From Symsagittifera roscoffensis (taxonomy: Eukaryota; Xenacoelomorpha; Acoela; Convolutidae): DNA of 64,000 nt. Under the pieces are notes generated by a model. The model searched no databases, was not told the origin of the DNA, and worked only from the letters and a program-made list of their open reading frames with translations. Shown one piece after another: positions 12,991-23,030 of this stretch. The stretch is from positions 49,161,581 to 49,225,580 of the forward strand of contig NC_087066.1 of NCBI RefSeq assembly GCF_963678635.1. Reading direction: 5' to 3'. The translations under genes were made by a program, and so were the position numbers. The stretch's first letter is position 1. Each line of letters starts with the position of its first letter.

Positions 12991-13174
12991 ACCGATTAAA
13001 ACCATCAAAAGGCGTGTAAAACTAATGTGACGCTAAGATGCAGTTGAAGTACTATCTAAAAATTAAAAAAAGTGCTTAACCGTTCTCAACTCAAGCAAGA
13101 TATTTTTCGATTTATAGACCACGAACAGTGTGAGCGACTTTTTTCAACTGCTCAAGCAAAATAACCGCTATAAA

Positions 13175-13176
<2 letters not shown>

Positions 13177-13205
<29 letters not shown>

Positions 13206-13707
13206 TGTATGTATGTATGTATGTATGTATGTATGTATGCATGTATGTATGTATGTATGTATGTATGTATGTATGTATGTATGTATGTATGTATGTATGT
13301 ATGTATGTATGTATGTATGTATGTATGTATGTATGTATGTATGTATGTATGTATGTATGTATGTATGTATGTATGTATGTATGTATGTATGTATGTATGT
13401 ATGTATGTATGTATGTATGTATGTATGTATGTATGTATGTATGTATGTATGTATGTATGTATGTATGTATGTATGTATGTATGTATGTATGTATGTATGT
13501 ATGTATGTATGTATGTATGTATGTATGTATGTATGTATGTATGTATGTATGTATGTATGTATGTATGTATGTATGTATGTATGTATGTATGTATGTATGT
13601 ATGTATGTATGTATGTATGTATGTATGTATGTTTGTATGTATGTATGTATGTATGTATGTATGTATGTATGTATGTATGTATGTATGTATGTATGTATGT
13701 ATGTATG

Positions 13708-13736
<29 letters not shown>
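13177..13736. repeat. (ATGT)n microsatellite, about 560 bp
   Basis: An almost perfect tetranucleotide run of about 140 units, with rare single changes near 13240 (ATGC) and 13632 (TTGT). All apparent proteins here (MYVC or IHTY repeats) are artefacts of the repeat. Confidence 0.98.
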
Positions 13737-13738
<2 letters not shown>

Positions 13739-13957
13739 GCAGTATGCATATAGTGCGTTAGGATCGGGGGGGGGGGTTGTCGTACATGGATGACCATTAG
13801 GTATAAATCATAATGGTCACCATGTATTAAATTTTCAGCAATGGTCACTATGTAATAATCCTAATTGTCACCATGTATAATTTTATACATAATGGTCACT
13901 ATGTAATAGTCTTAATTGTCACCATGTAATAATCCTAATTGTGACCATGTTTTTTTT
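13737..13957 (+). repeat. Extra Polinton terminal-repeat fragment
   Basis: From AAGCAGTATGCATATAGTGC to the end of this segment, the sequence repeats the inner part of the Polinton terminal repeat: a G-tract, ACATGGATGACCATTAGG, then alternating GGTCACTATGTAAT and TTGTCACCATGTAAT units. The same sequence appears again inside the true left terminus at 14198-14456. It lies outside the Polinton end at 13964, in the same orientation. The flanking microsatellite reads ATGT here but ACAT inside the element, so this is not a simple local duplication. Confidence 0.75.
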
Positions 13958-13963
13958 GTCGTC

Positions 13964-14127
13964 AGTTAGGCATACATACATAGATATATGCATACGTACA
14001 TACATAGATACATACAAAGATATATACATACATCGATACACACATACATACATGCGTACATAGATACAAACATACTTACCTTTATACATATATACATACA
14101 TACATACATACATACATACATACATAC

Positions 14128-14158
<31 letters not shown>

Positions 14159-14456
14159 CATACATACATACATACATACATACATTCATACATACATAAG
14201 CAGAATGCATATAGTGCGTTAGGATCGGGGGAAGGGGGATGTCATACATGGATGACCATTAGGTATAAATCATATTGGTCAACATGTATTAAATGATCAG
14301 CAATGGTCACTATGTAATAATCCTAATTGTCACCATGTAATAATTATAATTGATAGTCCCCGTGTGATAAATGCCCATGTTTATCAGCAACGTTCACCAT
14401 GTAATAATCCTAATTGTCACCATGTTATTTTTTAAAACCCAATAGTCCTCATGTAT
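13964..14456 (+). repeat. Polinton left terminal inverted repeat
   Basis: From the tip inwards: AGTTAGGC, then about 230 bp of imperfect (ATAC)n with landmark variants (AGATATATGCATACGTACAT, ATACAAAGATATATAC, CATCGATACACAC), then AAGCAGAATGCATATAGTGC, a G-rich tract, and GGTCACTATGTAAT minisatellite units. The same landmarks appear in reverse order on the complementary strand at 31029-31638. Identity fades after AATAGTCCTCATGTA (about 14442-14456). Confidence 0.88.
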
Positions 14457-14602
14457 TAATGCTATTTGTCACCATGTATTATGTTTTAGCTTATAGTCCC
14501 CATGTAATCTGCAAGGTATCTATTTCCAATTGTCACCAAGTAATTTATGAATTCAACTTGTAGTTAACTTGTTACTATAAAATTGAAGTGGAACAAAATT
14601 TC

Positions 14603-14676
14603 TTGGGGTCCGAGTAGAGGAAAACGCATGGCGCTCGACTCTCAGCCGAAAGGCGGCGTTTCGAAACCCGTCCGGA
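14603..14676 (+). ncRNA. tRNA-like sequence, probably a SINE head
   Basis: The segment GGGGTCCGAGTAGAGG ... GCGCTCGACTCTCAGCCG ... GGCGTTTCGAAACCCG has the spacing of a tRNA with pol III promoter boxes: an A-box-like GTCCGAGTAGAGG and a B-box-like GTTTCGAAACC. The middle, with CTCGACTCTCA, resembles tRNA-derived SINE heads of invertebrates. Acceptor-stem pairing is poor and there is no CCA, so a functional tRNA is unlikely. It sits just inside the Polinton left terminus, in the 3' flank of the protease gene. Confidence 0.4.
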
Positions 14677-14929
14677 AATTGTACTGAAAGGAGGCAACAG
14701 TTGCTGGTATGGTGATATCCCCCCATAGATCGATTTTGTATTTATTTTCTTACTTTGATAAAAACTTAACTTCACGGATTACTGCTATTCAGTTAACAAT
14801 TGGGTAAAATATCAATTACTAAAAGAATGTAGTGTTCAAAATTAAATTGAAAAGTGTATAAATCAGCCAAATTAAATAGTTAGTTATGGGTAAGCATGTG
14901 AGTCAGGAAACGTTTCAAAACATGATCAT

Positions 14930-15316
14930 TTATGTAAGCAAAACCAGAAGCATCACCACTAAAATCAAATGTGCAATATAAAAACAAAAAGAACCGCAAA
15001 TGGTAGAGTTTGAATCTTGCATGGGAAAGTTTGTCATTAATTCAGTCACCTGATGAAAATTCTCGTTCAATCGTTTATACAGATTGGTGTACTGCCAAAG
15101 AGGAAGCCCGAGAGGATCAGCGAAGTATAAAACATTTCTTCTGTTGCAAATCACAATCCAATGTGTCCCCGGAGAATCTGATTTTGAAGTGTTCACAATC
15201 ATAAAGATATTGTTTGGGATGTGAGGTGGAAAATTGTTGGCTGCATATACTCCAAAAAACTTATATTTCAGATGTTTACAATTCTGAATGAGGTCCTGCA
15301 ATTGGATTTCATCCAT
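14930..15316 (-). CDS. PRO: Adenain-like cysteine protease (Polinton PRO)
   Basis: A 128-codon frame beginning at an ATG at 15316 and intact to its end. The family is the adenovirus-type maturation protease, a Ulp1-like cysteine peptidase that processes capsid proteins in Polintons and adenoviruses. The catalytic His lies in GTHWIVICN (residues 51-59) and is followed by an acidic position in YFADPLG. The Gln/Cys end reads NSTICGSFCFYIAHLI, with the nucleophile in ICGSFC. The length is slightly below the usual 150-200 residues, and the C-terminus (LVVMLLVLLT) looks like drift after a lost original end. It starts 2 bp after the capsid stop, so the two genes were probably co-expressed. It is among the least damaged genes of the element. 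Confidence 0.78.
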   Translation of the reverse strand: MDEIQLQDLIQNCKHLKYKFFGVYAANNFPPHIPNNIFMIVNTSKSDSPGTHWIVICNRRNVLYFADPLGLPLWQYTNLYKRLNENFHQVTELMTNFPMQDSNSTICGSFCFYIAHLILVVMLLVLLT

Positions 15317-15318
15317 TT

Positions 15319-16627
15319 TCAGACTGTCGAAATGGTAAGGACGTTCTTTGTAACTTTGCGGTCAGAAGTAATAAACACATTGGATGAGCGTATATCCCAA
15401 ACAAAAATTTCCAGTTTTGCTGTCAAAGCGTTTGAGAATTGAAGATCGAGTGAAACTGAGCAGTTATTAAGTTCTGGATGCAAGAAGTCATGAGCTGCCT
15501 GCTGTGTGCTAGTGAGATCAAAACACATAATAAAGTGCTGTTGGTAGTTATCCAGAGTGATTCCCAGCCCGCATGGCAATAATCCCAGCGCCGATAGTGT
15601 GTTGAAGAAGAGACAATTTTGATCTTGTGTACTGATTGGTTTACTTGCTATTGGTAAACCGTTTCGTCTCAAGGTAACTTGCTTCAATCCAAACTTTTGA
15701 TAATGAAAAGGATTCGTTCGGTTTGTTCCTAGAAATGCATTATTTGTGTTCAATGCTATTATAATTTGTCTCACCGGCTCACGAGCAAAAATATCTTCAT
15801 TTTGCCAGCTGCGCTGACCAGCTGTTGCAAGAAATAGTTTCGTAATTTCTTCTTGATATGGGTATTTCGCAGGAGTTTTGAGCAAAGTTGATTCAATGGC
15901 AGAGAGCACATGGTCGGTCACAGTCATTTTTCTAACATATAGGTTTGCTTCGAGTATTTGCAGCTTGTAATGCTTGGCAGCATCTTCAGATATGATGATG
16001 AAGTCTTCATGAGAACGTCTGTAGGAAAGTCTGAGGGTAACACCGCTCAACAAATGCTTGTCACATGTAAAAAAAATCAACTCCAGCGGGTCCATAGAAC
16101 CAAATTTTGCTCGATTCACGGACCAGTTCTCGTTGAGATGTGAAATCAGCTGCATCTATTGCAGCGGGATCGTTTTCAAAACGATATCCCTGACACTTAA
16201 GCCATGAGTCCTTGGCTCCTTTGCTGTTAGAAAATTCTGTTCCAATAAAGCTTTTATGCGCAAAATTACTATTGGCATTTGAGATTTTGAGTCCATTAGC
16301 AGAGATGGTACAGTAAGAGAAAAGGGAATACAGGTAGTTGTTTACGAGGAACGGCGAATCAGACACAATAGGATCAGTGTTGTCGTATCGCAGATCAGCT
16401 CCATTTGATTTCGTAACTTTGCATCGTATTTCCAAATAAACTTTTTGCAGGTCAACAAAATTATTACGGTCACCGGTGATTTCAAATTCAAGCATTGGTC
16501 CATTAGATGAATAGACAGGTCCAATTTTTTGATCAAAAGCGTTTTCAAAAGTAATCAAAAGGAGTTATTTTTCAAACAAATCCAAGGAGCTATGGGTAGC
16601 TTCATTTGGTAACAACTTAGCGATCAT
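15319..16627 (-). pseudogene. MCP: Polinton major capsid protein (double jelly roll), one stop and one frameshift
   Basis: The reading starts at an ATG at 16627 (MIAKLLPNEATHSSLDLF). It crosses an in-frame TAA near 16567, continues to about 16061, then changes frame and runs from about 16155 to 15319. The total is about 435 codons, normal for the family. N-terminal half: FDQKIGPVYSSNGPMLEF and NYLYSLFSYCTISANG. C-terminal half: DPLELIFFTCDKHLLSG and DFLHPELNNCSVSLDLQF. Both halves match the conserved order of Polinton hexon-like capsid proteins (the family of C. elegans F54H12.2). It forms the pseudo-hexameric shell. The ATG overlaps the stop of the core gene upstream. Confidence 0.85.
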
Positions 16628-17024
16628 TTTTTATGTTTGAGAAAAAATCTGCTCGACTTCTCACTGGTCTGGTTTTTCTTCGAATGGTTGCTTTTCTTTT
16701 TCGAGCCCCTACTGACCTTCTTCTTCGTTATCCATTCATTGGTGTCTTTTGGCGACGTCTACCACCACCGAGTTGTTTTCTTGCAGTTTTTGTGACAGTG
16801 TTTTTCAATGCTTGTTTAGGAGACTTCGCTTTCATAGCGACATCAATCAGTTCTGGCGCTGCACTCATCAAAATTCTCTGCCCAGTTTTCTCACAGCCGG
16901 TAGAATAACCCGTCGTGCAAAAGGTATAGCAACACGACCAATACCAGCAGCCAAAGCGCCAAATCCACTGCCGCGTTGTCGGTAGTGTCCAGAGAAATGA
17001 GGGCTTTGCATAATATTGTTCCAT
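16617..17024 (-). pseudogene. Arg-rich virion core/minor protein of the Polinton, one stop and one frameshift
   Basis: A small gene between the penton and the major capsid. After the ATG at 17024, a Gly/Ala-rich segment, GSGFGALAAGIGRVAIPF, appears in a neighbouring frame (about 16975-16920). The main frame then reads APELIDVAMKAKSPKQAL and KKQLGGG-like sequence. An in-frame TAA at about 16733 separates a very basic tail (RRRRSVGARKRKATIRRK) that ends at 16617. A glycine-rich hydrophobic patch followed by an arginine-rich tail is typical of the adenovirus-like core/X polypeptides in this position in Polintons and adintoviruses. A DNA-condensing or membrane-active role is inferred only. The stop lies inside the start of the capsid gene. 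Confidence 0.6.
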
Positions 17025-17030
17025 TGGATT

Positions 17031-17900
17031 TCAATCAAAGCGCTTGAATTTTAGAGCTAACACAACTTCACCAGTTCCTTCAAAGGGCACTAGTCTTCCA
17101 GTTTCTGTGCGCAACTGTACCGATATTGATTGTACAGATGAGGTGAACAATTTTTTGTAGTCTAAATTAGTGAAGTTTTTTCGATGATTAGGTTCAATGC
17201 TGCAGGCACTGCCGTTTTTGATGCCTCTATTTGAATCAATGACGCGTAACAATGGGGCCTTTGCATCTCCAACAGTTTGGTACTGAATAATGTCAATATA
17301 GACAAAAATTAGACTTGTCCCACTTGATAAGTCATATAGGAAATGAGATTCGTACAGTTCGTTTCCCTCATAAGATGCATCGAAGGAGAGTATCATTTTG
17401 TAACCAATCTGATATTCACCATTCTCATCAAGCTTTGCATTTTAGCCTAACAGACTGGGTATTTGGGGACTTGGGAATGAGATTCCTTCATTTGCGTTCA
17501 TCCAAATGCTCATGCTATTCGTGATTTCTTGAGGACTCGCATCGAAATGTATTTTGTCTTTGAGTTTTGTTTTTATCTCATTAATCAATTGTTCTATAAA
17601 AGTGTACTCTCCTGATTTGACGAAAACTTATTCGCAGTAGTGAGGTCTGGAAATTCTATTCCGATTGCCAGCGTTGGATTTACTGGCTACTACTTCGGAT
17701 GCTCTGAAGTAAGTAAATTCCTCATCAGTAACATTGTTTAACTTTGTGGGGAAAATTATTTCTGAGAGAGCAACTCTCCGATCTCCGTCTAAAGCTATTT
17801 CTTTTTTACAAAAATTTCTAAAACTGGCCAAAGTATTGTCTGGGAAATAATCCATTGATGCTGTTGAAATCAAATGTACAGTAAACTCATCACTGCCCAT
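17031..17900 (-). pseudogene. mCP: Polinton minor capsid (penton-like) protein with two in-frame TAA
   Basis: From the ATG at 17900 a single frame runs to 17031 (about 290 codons, the usual length) with no frameshift. It is interrupted by TAA at 17628-17630 and at 17442-17444. Recognisable parts are SMDYFPDNTLASF and RRVALSEIIFPTKLNNV at the N-terminus, then FIEQLINEIKTKL in the middle, and VGDAKAPLLRVI with LVPFEGTGEVVLALKF at the C-terminus. This is the order of the single-jelly-roll penton protein that closes the capsid vertices. The start overlaps the integrase stop by about 11 bp, and the end is 6 bp before the core gene, consistent with a packed late gene block. Confidence 0.8.
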
Positions 17901-18905
17901 TTTCGTTATAATCAGCTTTGTTTCCAATTAAACTAAGTTCTTTTTCATAAAATTTTCCGCGGATTTCTTCATTTTCCGCATCAATGAGACTGTATGTTGG
18001 AGGGTTTACAGTAGGAATGGCAACTATTTCAAAAACTTCGTCTGAAAAAATCTGCTTGTAACCTTTTCTAAAAGGCAAGTCAGTCTTCGCTATTCGCACA
18101 TAGTCTTCGCTATAATTTTGGTTTCTGTACCAACTTCGATGAACTGTTTGCAATTAATGAATATAAAGCAGGTAGATTTTTTCTTGTGACCTTGTTTGGA
18201 GCCAATTTTGTTACTCTATTAACGCGTGAGTTAATCGTTTGAACAAAACTTTGTAATTTTCCAATATAACTGTAAGTCCATTCAAACTACAAGTACTTGT
18301 AGATAATACTTTTCAGCGATCGAATGTTTTTTTTCGGCAAACGCTGATTTTTTTTCACTGTGAGTATTGTATTTGATGATTTCTCGTTTAGTACATAACT
18401 TTTCGAACTCTCCTTTAAACTCGGTGCCTTTGTCAAACCAAACTTTTTTTGGTTGTTTTGTTTTGATCATTTATTTAAAGCTTCGGTTGTTTCTTTAGCA
18501 TATTTGATCTTCAGGGGTTCCAATTGTAAGTAGCGAGAGAGACAATCGACATCAACTAACAAATATTGTACCCCTCGGTTATATTTAGCCAATTTATCAA
18601 CATAAGCCAAGTCAAGAGACAAAAATTTCGTTGATTTCGTTAACAATCACTTTTAGCCGAGGATATGTTTTACGAAACAATCCATACTTTGTATGTGATT
18701 ATTGAGATCTCAGAAAAGTTTTAACTTTTTTAGGTGAGAGTTGACTAGCATTTGTTAAATTTTTAACGCTACCAAATGCAGCTGGACCTTTCGTGTAGAG
18801 TTTTTTGAGTTTCTTTTCTTCACTGATAGTAGGATTTCCATTCTTTTGTTGACGTCGTCGCAAACGATTCTTTATTGCTTTCATAGTTTTTATCATCGTC
18901 GTCAT
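17890..18905 (-). pseudogene. INT: Polinton retroviral-like integrase, broken
   Basis: Fragments occur in order. The N-terminal region has AAFGSVKNLTNASQL (ORF 18905-18699); it meets an in-frame TAA and continues with YPRLKVIVNEINEIF. The catalytic core is in another frame: LDLAYVDKLAKYNRGV followed by LLVDVDCLSRYLQL (about 18615-18530), then KKVWFDKGTEFKGEF (18450), then an Glu-containing SAFAEKKHSIAEK. The C-terminal SH3-like/chromo part has DLPFRKGYKQIFSDEVFEI and IRGKFYEKEL (18153-17890). The three acidic catalytic positions (D, D, E) can still be located, but in three frames. The protein would insert the element by strand transfer, producing 6-bp duplications. Confidence 0.82.
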
Positions 18906-19756
18906 CGTCGTCGTTGGTGGGGAAAAATTCTTTTTTTCTGGGTTTTTCTTTTGTCGGATTGCTTGGTTCTGGGCTTGAGAATTGTCAATCGAGTCTTCGA
19001 AGCGCAGTGTTTTGATCTCTTCGACTCCTCAGTTGTCGGGTTGTCGAAGACAAAGGAGGAAGAAGTTGAGGGCTTAGCTGCTTCGCTCTTAAGCGAGCGG
19101 AGAATCTGTTTGGCATAAGTGCTGGACACTAAACTAGGATCAAGATTCAGTTTTTTCAAAATTTGTGGATAAAAAACATCCTCAAGTTTTTTGTGTTTTG
19201 CTATGTATCGTACAAAAAAGATTCAATTTTAACGAGTGTTGGTTTTCCTTGAATTAGAACATATCCGTCAACGTCTAAAGTTAAGGATTCAACTTTGAAC
19301 AACTGCTTTAGCACTATGTTTGCCCTTTCCAATATATTAGCTTCCAATAGCTCTTGAATGGATTCCATAACCTTTCGAAACACTTCAGCGGTTTTTCCAA
19401 TAATTTTTTCATCGTTTTTTTCTACTCTTTGAACTTATCTGCTGCAGAGAATTGTATGATTCAACATTTTTTTCTGCTTCATCATCACCATCACCACTGA
19501 AATTAGTAAGTGCAGATAAATTTCTTTTTCGAAGATTTGCTACTACATTACTAGGGGTTAAAGGAATAGGAGATATTGGGTTTAATAGTAGTGAAAAGAC
19601 ACGGCTGATATTTCGTTCTCGAAATCGTTGTATGTAATTGAGTTGAGATGATTTGTCGTTAATTATTGGATTATGAAGGATTTGAGATTGTGGTGCAGTT
19701 TTTCAATCTGGAGCATATGTTTTTCGAGGAATGAGGACGAATTCTTCAGCATACAT
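18902..19756 (-). pseudogene. Conserved Polinton protein of unknown function (MYAE start)
   Basis: The reading begins at an ATG at 19756 with MYAEEFVLIPRKTYAPD, then a TGA, then the same frame to about 19422 (RNISRVFSLLLNPISPIPL, acidic and basic low-complexity stretches). It shifts frame to 19383-19201 (LDVDGYVLIQGKPTLVKI) and shifts again to 19159-18902 (KKLNLDPSLVSSTYAKQIL). Proteins with this kind of N-terminus and a late DxxGxxxxxGxP segment recur in Polintons just upstream of the integrase. That is my recollection of the family, and its function is unknown. Total length is about 285 codons with one stop and two frameshifts. Confidence 0.55.
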
Positions 19757-19766
19757 GCCTAAGGTT

Positions 19767-20024
19767 CTAGTTTTTCAGGTAAATGTAACACGATTCTCCG
19801 ATTGATTTAACCAGTGAAATATTGTTTGCCAAAACTTTTCGTTTTTCTCTGATACTAAACTTAGGGTCAACAATTTTTCCAAATGTTACTTTCTTACTCC
19901 GGATGAAACTTTTGTTAGCTGGAACATGTCCCAGAAAAACATTTACAAAACAATCGCAAAGAAATCTAATAAAATTTGAATCAGCTCCTGTCAAAATTGA
20001 TCTACAATGGTGATTATTGAGCAT
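19767..20024 (-). CDS. Small conserved Polinton protein
   Basis: A short frame from an ATG at 20024 to 19767 (about 85 codons), with no internal stop: ADSNFIRFLCDCFVNVFLGHVP followed by a lysine/arginine-rich half (FSIREKRKVLANN). Small proteins with a helix of this kind followed by a basic region are frequent in Polintons, usually in the same position near the MYAE-type gene. The function is not known. It ends 11 bp before that gene starts, in the same compact minus-strand cluster. Confidence 0.5.
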   Translation of the reverse strand: MLNNHHCRSILTGADSNFIRFLCDCFVNVFLGHVPANKSFIRSKKVTFGKIVDPKFSIREKRKVLANNISLVKSIGESCYIYLKN

Positions 20025-20330
20025 TTGCTTCAATATACATAAATCTTTCTCTTGTATTTTATTTTATGTTTTTGTCTGTCAGAAGTATCCGAACAATTTT
20101 TTCTACATTTCCGGTACTGATTTTGTCGAATAACTCTTTTGGTAAATTCTCACCTGTTAAACTCACGTTTTGTGTGTTTTCTTTTGGCAAAAGTTTTTTT
20201 TGAAATTTTGAATTTTCAAACACGACATGCTAGCAACTAGTAATCACACAAGATCAGAAGAAAATGAAAACAATCAACAAATATATTTATTATGATTCAC
20301 AAAACTTGGTATATATATGTATGTGATTCT

Positions 20331-20818
20331 TCATTTCGGTTCAACAGGCAAATCAACTTCTCGTTCAATGAAGAAAAACTCGTACTTTGTGAGTTTGTCT
20401 TGGTAACAGTTAGATTTGAACTTTACAACAAAATGAGCAGCAACTCTGATAGTGGCTTGAACTAAATGTATTTCCTCAACGTTATCAGTTTTGACTAATT
20501 CTTTCAGTTTAGCTGGAAGCTGATGGTCATGCAAATGGATTTTTGTCTTCTCTCTCCTAGCTGAGGTTGCAGCCCTTCCAGGCTGAAATTGAACGACGGA
20601 ATTGACTGGCGAAATTCCTGGAATCTGGACATTGTACAGGTGAAAGTAGTCAAGAACTGTAAAAAATTTCCGTAAGTTATCGATTTCGATATCGTTCAGT
20701 GTAATTTGTTCGAGTTTTTGCAGGAGAGATTTTCCTCGACAATCTAATATGCCTGTCCGCGTACGAGTAACTTTAATTCTTGGTGTTTAACTGTTTTCAG
20801 GACTCTGAATAGTCATTG
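20331..20818 (-). pseudogene. Unrecognised Polinton ORF with one frameshift
   Basis: An ATG at 20818 starts MTIQSPENS and then meets TAA. In the next frame, TPRIKVTRTRTGILDC continues without a stop for about 145 codons to 20331, ending EREVDLPVEPK. The second half has alternating hydrophobic and charged residues (IHLVQATIRVAAHFVVKF), which suggests a beta-rich fold. I do not recognise the family. The single frameshift near 20790 and the good coding appearance of the rest suggest a real gene of the element of about 160 residues. Confidence 0.5.
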
Positions 20819-20869
20819 AAGCGTAAACCACCAAATTTGGAGATAAGGTTGTTTGCATCATTGGACAGT

Positions 20870-21830
20870 TCATTTTGCAACCAATCGAAAAAAAACTTTG
20901 GATTTCCTACGTGTACAATGCTTTAATAATTGATGCGAGGGAAGTAAATGAGAACGTCGTTTGCAAATTTGTATTTCTTGACCCAATAACTGTTCAATTT
21001 TTGGGCAGCCAATATCTTCCAAATTTGTCACGGGTAATTTCAAGTATTCAGCTAATGAAACAGATTTTTGTGTACCTTTAGCAAAAAAATGAGAATTTGG
21101 GTTCCTCAAACGAATGCTGTCAAAAATTTGATCCAATTATGAGTAAGGGTATTCACCTTCGTCCCAACGGAGCCCGTGTAGAAATTTAGATACCCAATTG
21201 TAAGCTTTTTTCTCTTCTTTTGATAAATTGTTGAATTGAACTGGTGGCAGAAAATGAATTGTATCAATTGTATTAGCAGAGCAAACGGAAAGTTTCTTTA
21301 TGATCAAAGGTTTCTTGCCACATTTAAATCCTTCAATATCTAAATAAATGAGATGGTTGAAAAACAATTTTTTAATTTTCTTTCTTTGGGTTAAGATGAC
21401 TTTCACTCAATATTCCAACAAACAAAATAACTTTGGTTTGATAGCTTTCAGAAATAAGCAAAACGCAATACCTGTCACGTGACCCAGGTACCAGTTTTTT
21501 ATTGGACAAGTCAAAACATATGTGTACCCAGGACCGGTATGATTTTTTTCTTGCAAATATCCTGCTGCGTCATGCAATATAGCATGTATTCTAAAAAATT
21601 TGAATTGTTTCAAGTGTTTGTCGAGCGACGAATTGTCTATTCCAATTAAATCACCATATGGTCTGTTTTTCAAAACAAAATCCAAATTAATATCAGCATC
21701 CAAAAATAAACAAGTTGCTAAAAACTACTGAATTCTTAATGATTTGTCTGGGTATTGTGATTTTAAGTCTATAAAAATGTCATGAATAAGTTTAAATCGA
21801 AAGTTGAAATCATGTTTACTGAACTCAAAA
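20870..21830 (-). pseudogene. Exonuclease-like (DEDD type) Polinton protein with three in-frame stops
   Basis: One reading frame runs over about 960 bp without any frameshift, interrupted by TAG (21725-21727), TGA (21407-21409) and TAA (21137-21139). The pieces that follow the stops begin with GTG or TTG, not ATG, which argues for one gene and not three. The middle part contains NHLIYLDIEGFKCGKK, whose D-x-E pair is typical of the first motif of DnaQ-like 3'-5' exonucleases. Downstream are HGLRWDEGEYPYS and LLPSHQLLKHCTRRK. The N-terminal part (FFRIHAILHDAAGYL, GPGYTYVLTCPIKNWYLGH) is conserved-looking but unknown to me. The nuclease role is an inference from the motif. Confidence 0.55.
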
Positions 21831-21934
21831 AAAAAGAATGATGAAAAGTATCAATTAAAACTTAACTTTCTCTTCAACAATAAATTTCACAAATAAAACA
21901 TCAACATCTACATCAAGTTTTCTATACCCTATTG

Positions 21935-22643
21935 TCAAATATTCATTATTTTACAAAACGCGGCAGAATGGGGTCCATTTATTAAATTTTCAAATCTTTT
22001 CAAAGTTTCTGTATTCATCTCATCTGTTTGAACATGTCTGCTTTCTGTGTGTTTCTTTGAAACTGAAATCGAAACTCTTGCGGATTTGTTTGACATCGAC
22101 AATGCAGCAGGCGTAACTGTATTATCAATTCGTTTCTGTCCCCCAAATGCCGGAGATTTCTTGCAAACGTTTTGATTTGGTGAAGTTTGTTTGTTAGATG
22201 ATGCCGAAGAAAGCAATAAATTGGGTAAACGTTTTTTGATTGAACTGAAATCTAACAAATCGAGATTGGTTGCAACAGGTTGTTCTGAATAAGTGAGAGC
22301 TAGTTTAAGCTTGTCAAATAACTCACCGTTTCCTTTGACATCTTTAGCAGGAGAAACTAAGTATTTGAAGCAAGCGAAAATACAAGGAACACTGAAACAT
22401 TTTTGGGTAGGAAAAAATTGGTTTAATTGTTCCTTTGAAACTACTTGAATCAATATAAGGTAATGAGTTTTTTTTTTCATTTTCGACTGAAAAAGGGCAA
22501 TATTCAGAATTGAAGTGGCTTCCAAAAGCATAATTTTTAAAAATAGATAAATTAGGATTTTTTTCAGTGATAAAAAATTTGAAATTTGGTTGAAATTTTT
22601 TGAAATAATCAGGTAACACAACTTCGAACATAGCTTCTGCCAT
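21935..22643 (-). pseudogene. Unrecognised Polinton ORF, frameshifted at a homopolymer
   Basis: An ATG at 22643 starts MAEAMFEVVLPDYFKKFQ. The frame changes at the T-tract near 22468-22477 and then stays open to 21935 (QLNQFFPTQKCFSVPCIF, later a Ser/Asn-rich tail with KKSPAFGGQKRIDN). Combined, about 235 codons. No motif points to a function: I looked for an FtsK/HerA Walker A loop here and did not find one. Its position between the PC4-like gene and the exonuclease-like gene makes it part of the element. Confidence 0.45.
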
Positions 22644-22766
22644 TTTGTAAAGGAAAATTAATTGGAGTCGTGCTTGAAATCGTTTGTGTTTGAGGAAAGT
22701 TGAGATTTCCTGGCTCGTTTACAGTTAGACTGTGGTTTGTCTTTGTTTTCAACAGTATCAGAAATT

Positions 22767-23030
22767 TCACTCGTTTGCGCTCGGATTGACTTTTCCCGAT
22801 TTTAGTAATTTTGAAAATTCTTCGCTGCTTAAGGAAAATCTTTGTACACGTTCAAATTCAGCGCCTTCAGTTGCTTTTTTGAAAACTTTCAGAAATACAT
22901 AAGTTCTAGTTTGTTCATATGTTTTTAGTGTAGCACGCACTAATCTTTTACTGTTTTCTGAAATATCGAAATAGCAACCGCCAAAATCTTTATCTGCATT
23001 TGCTGTGGTGCTTGTTTTGGTTTTATTCAT
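22767..23030 (-). CDS. Small PC4/p15-like DNA-binding protein (tentative)
   Basis: An 87-codon intact frame from an ATG at 23030. After a polar N-terminus it reads GGCYFDISENSKRLVRATL (residues 17-35), then VFLKVFKKATEGAEFERVQRF and LSSEEFSKLLKSG. A short beta-sheet core with FDI at its start and a terminal LSxEE(F/W)xxLL helix is the layout of the transcriptional coactivator p15/PC4 single-strand DNA-binding domain. Assignment is by pattern only. It is the first gene of the minus-strand block, diverging from the plus-strand genes. Confidence 0.4.
   Translation of the reverse strand: MNKTKTSTTANADKDFGGCYFDISENSKRLVRATLKTYEQTRTYVFLKVFKKATEGAEFERVQRFSLSSEEFSKLLKSGKVNPSANE

Noticed and set aside
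13130-13848. ORFs of about 200 codons over the (ATGT)n tract
   Set aside because: Translations are only MYVC or IHTY repeats of the microsatellite.
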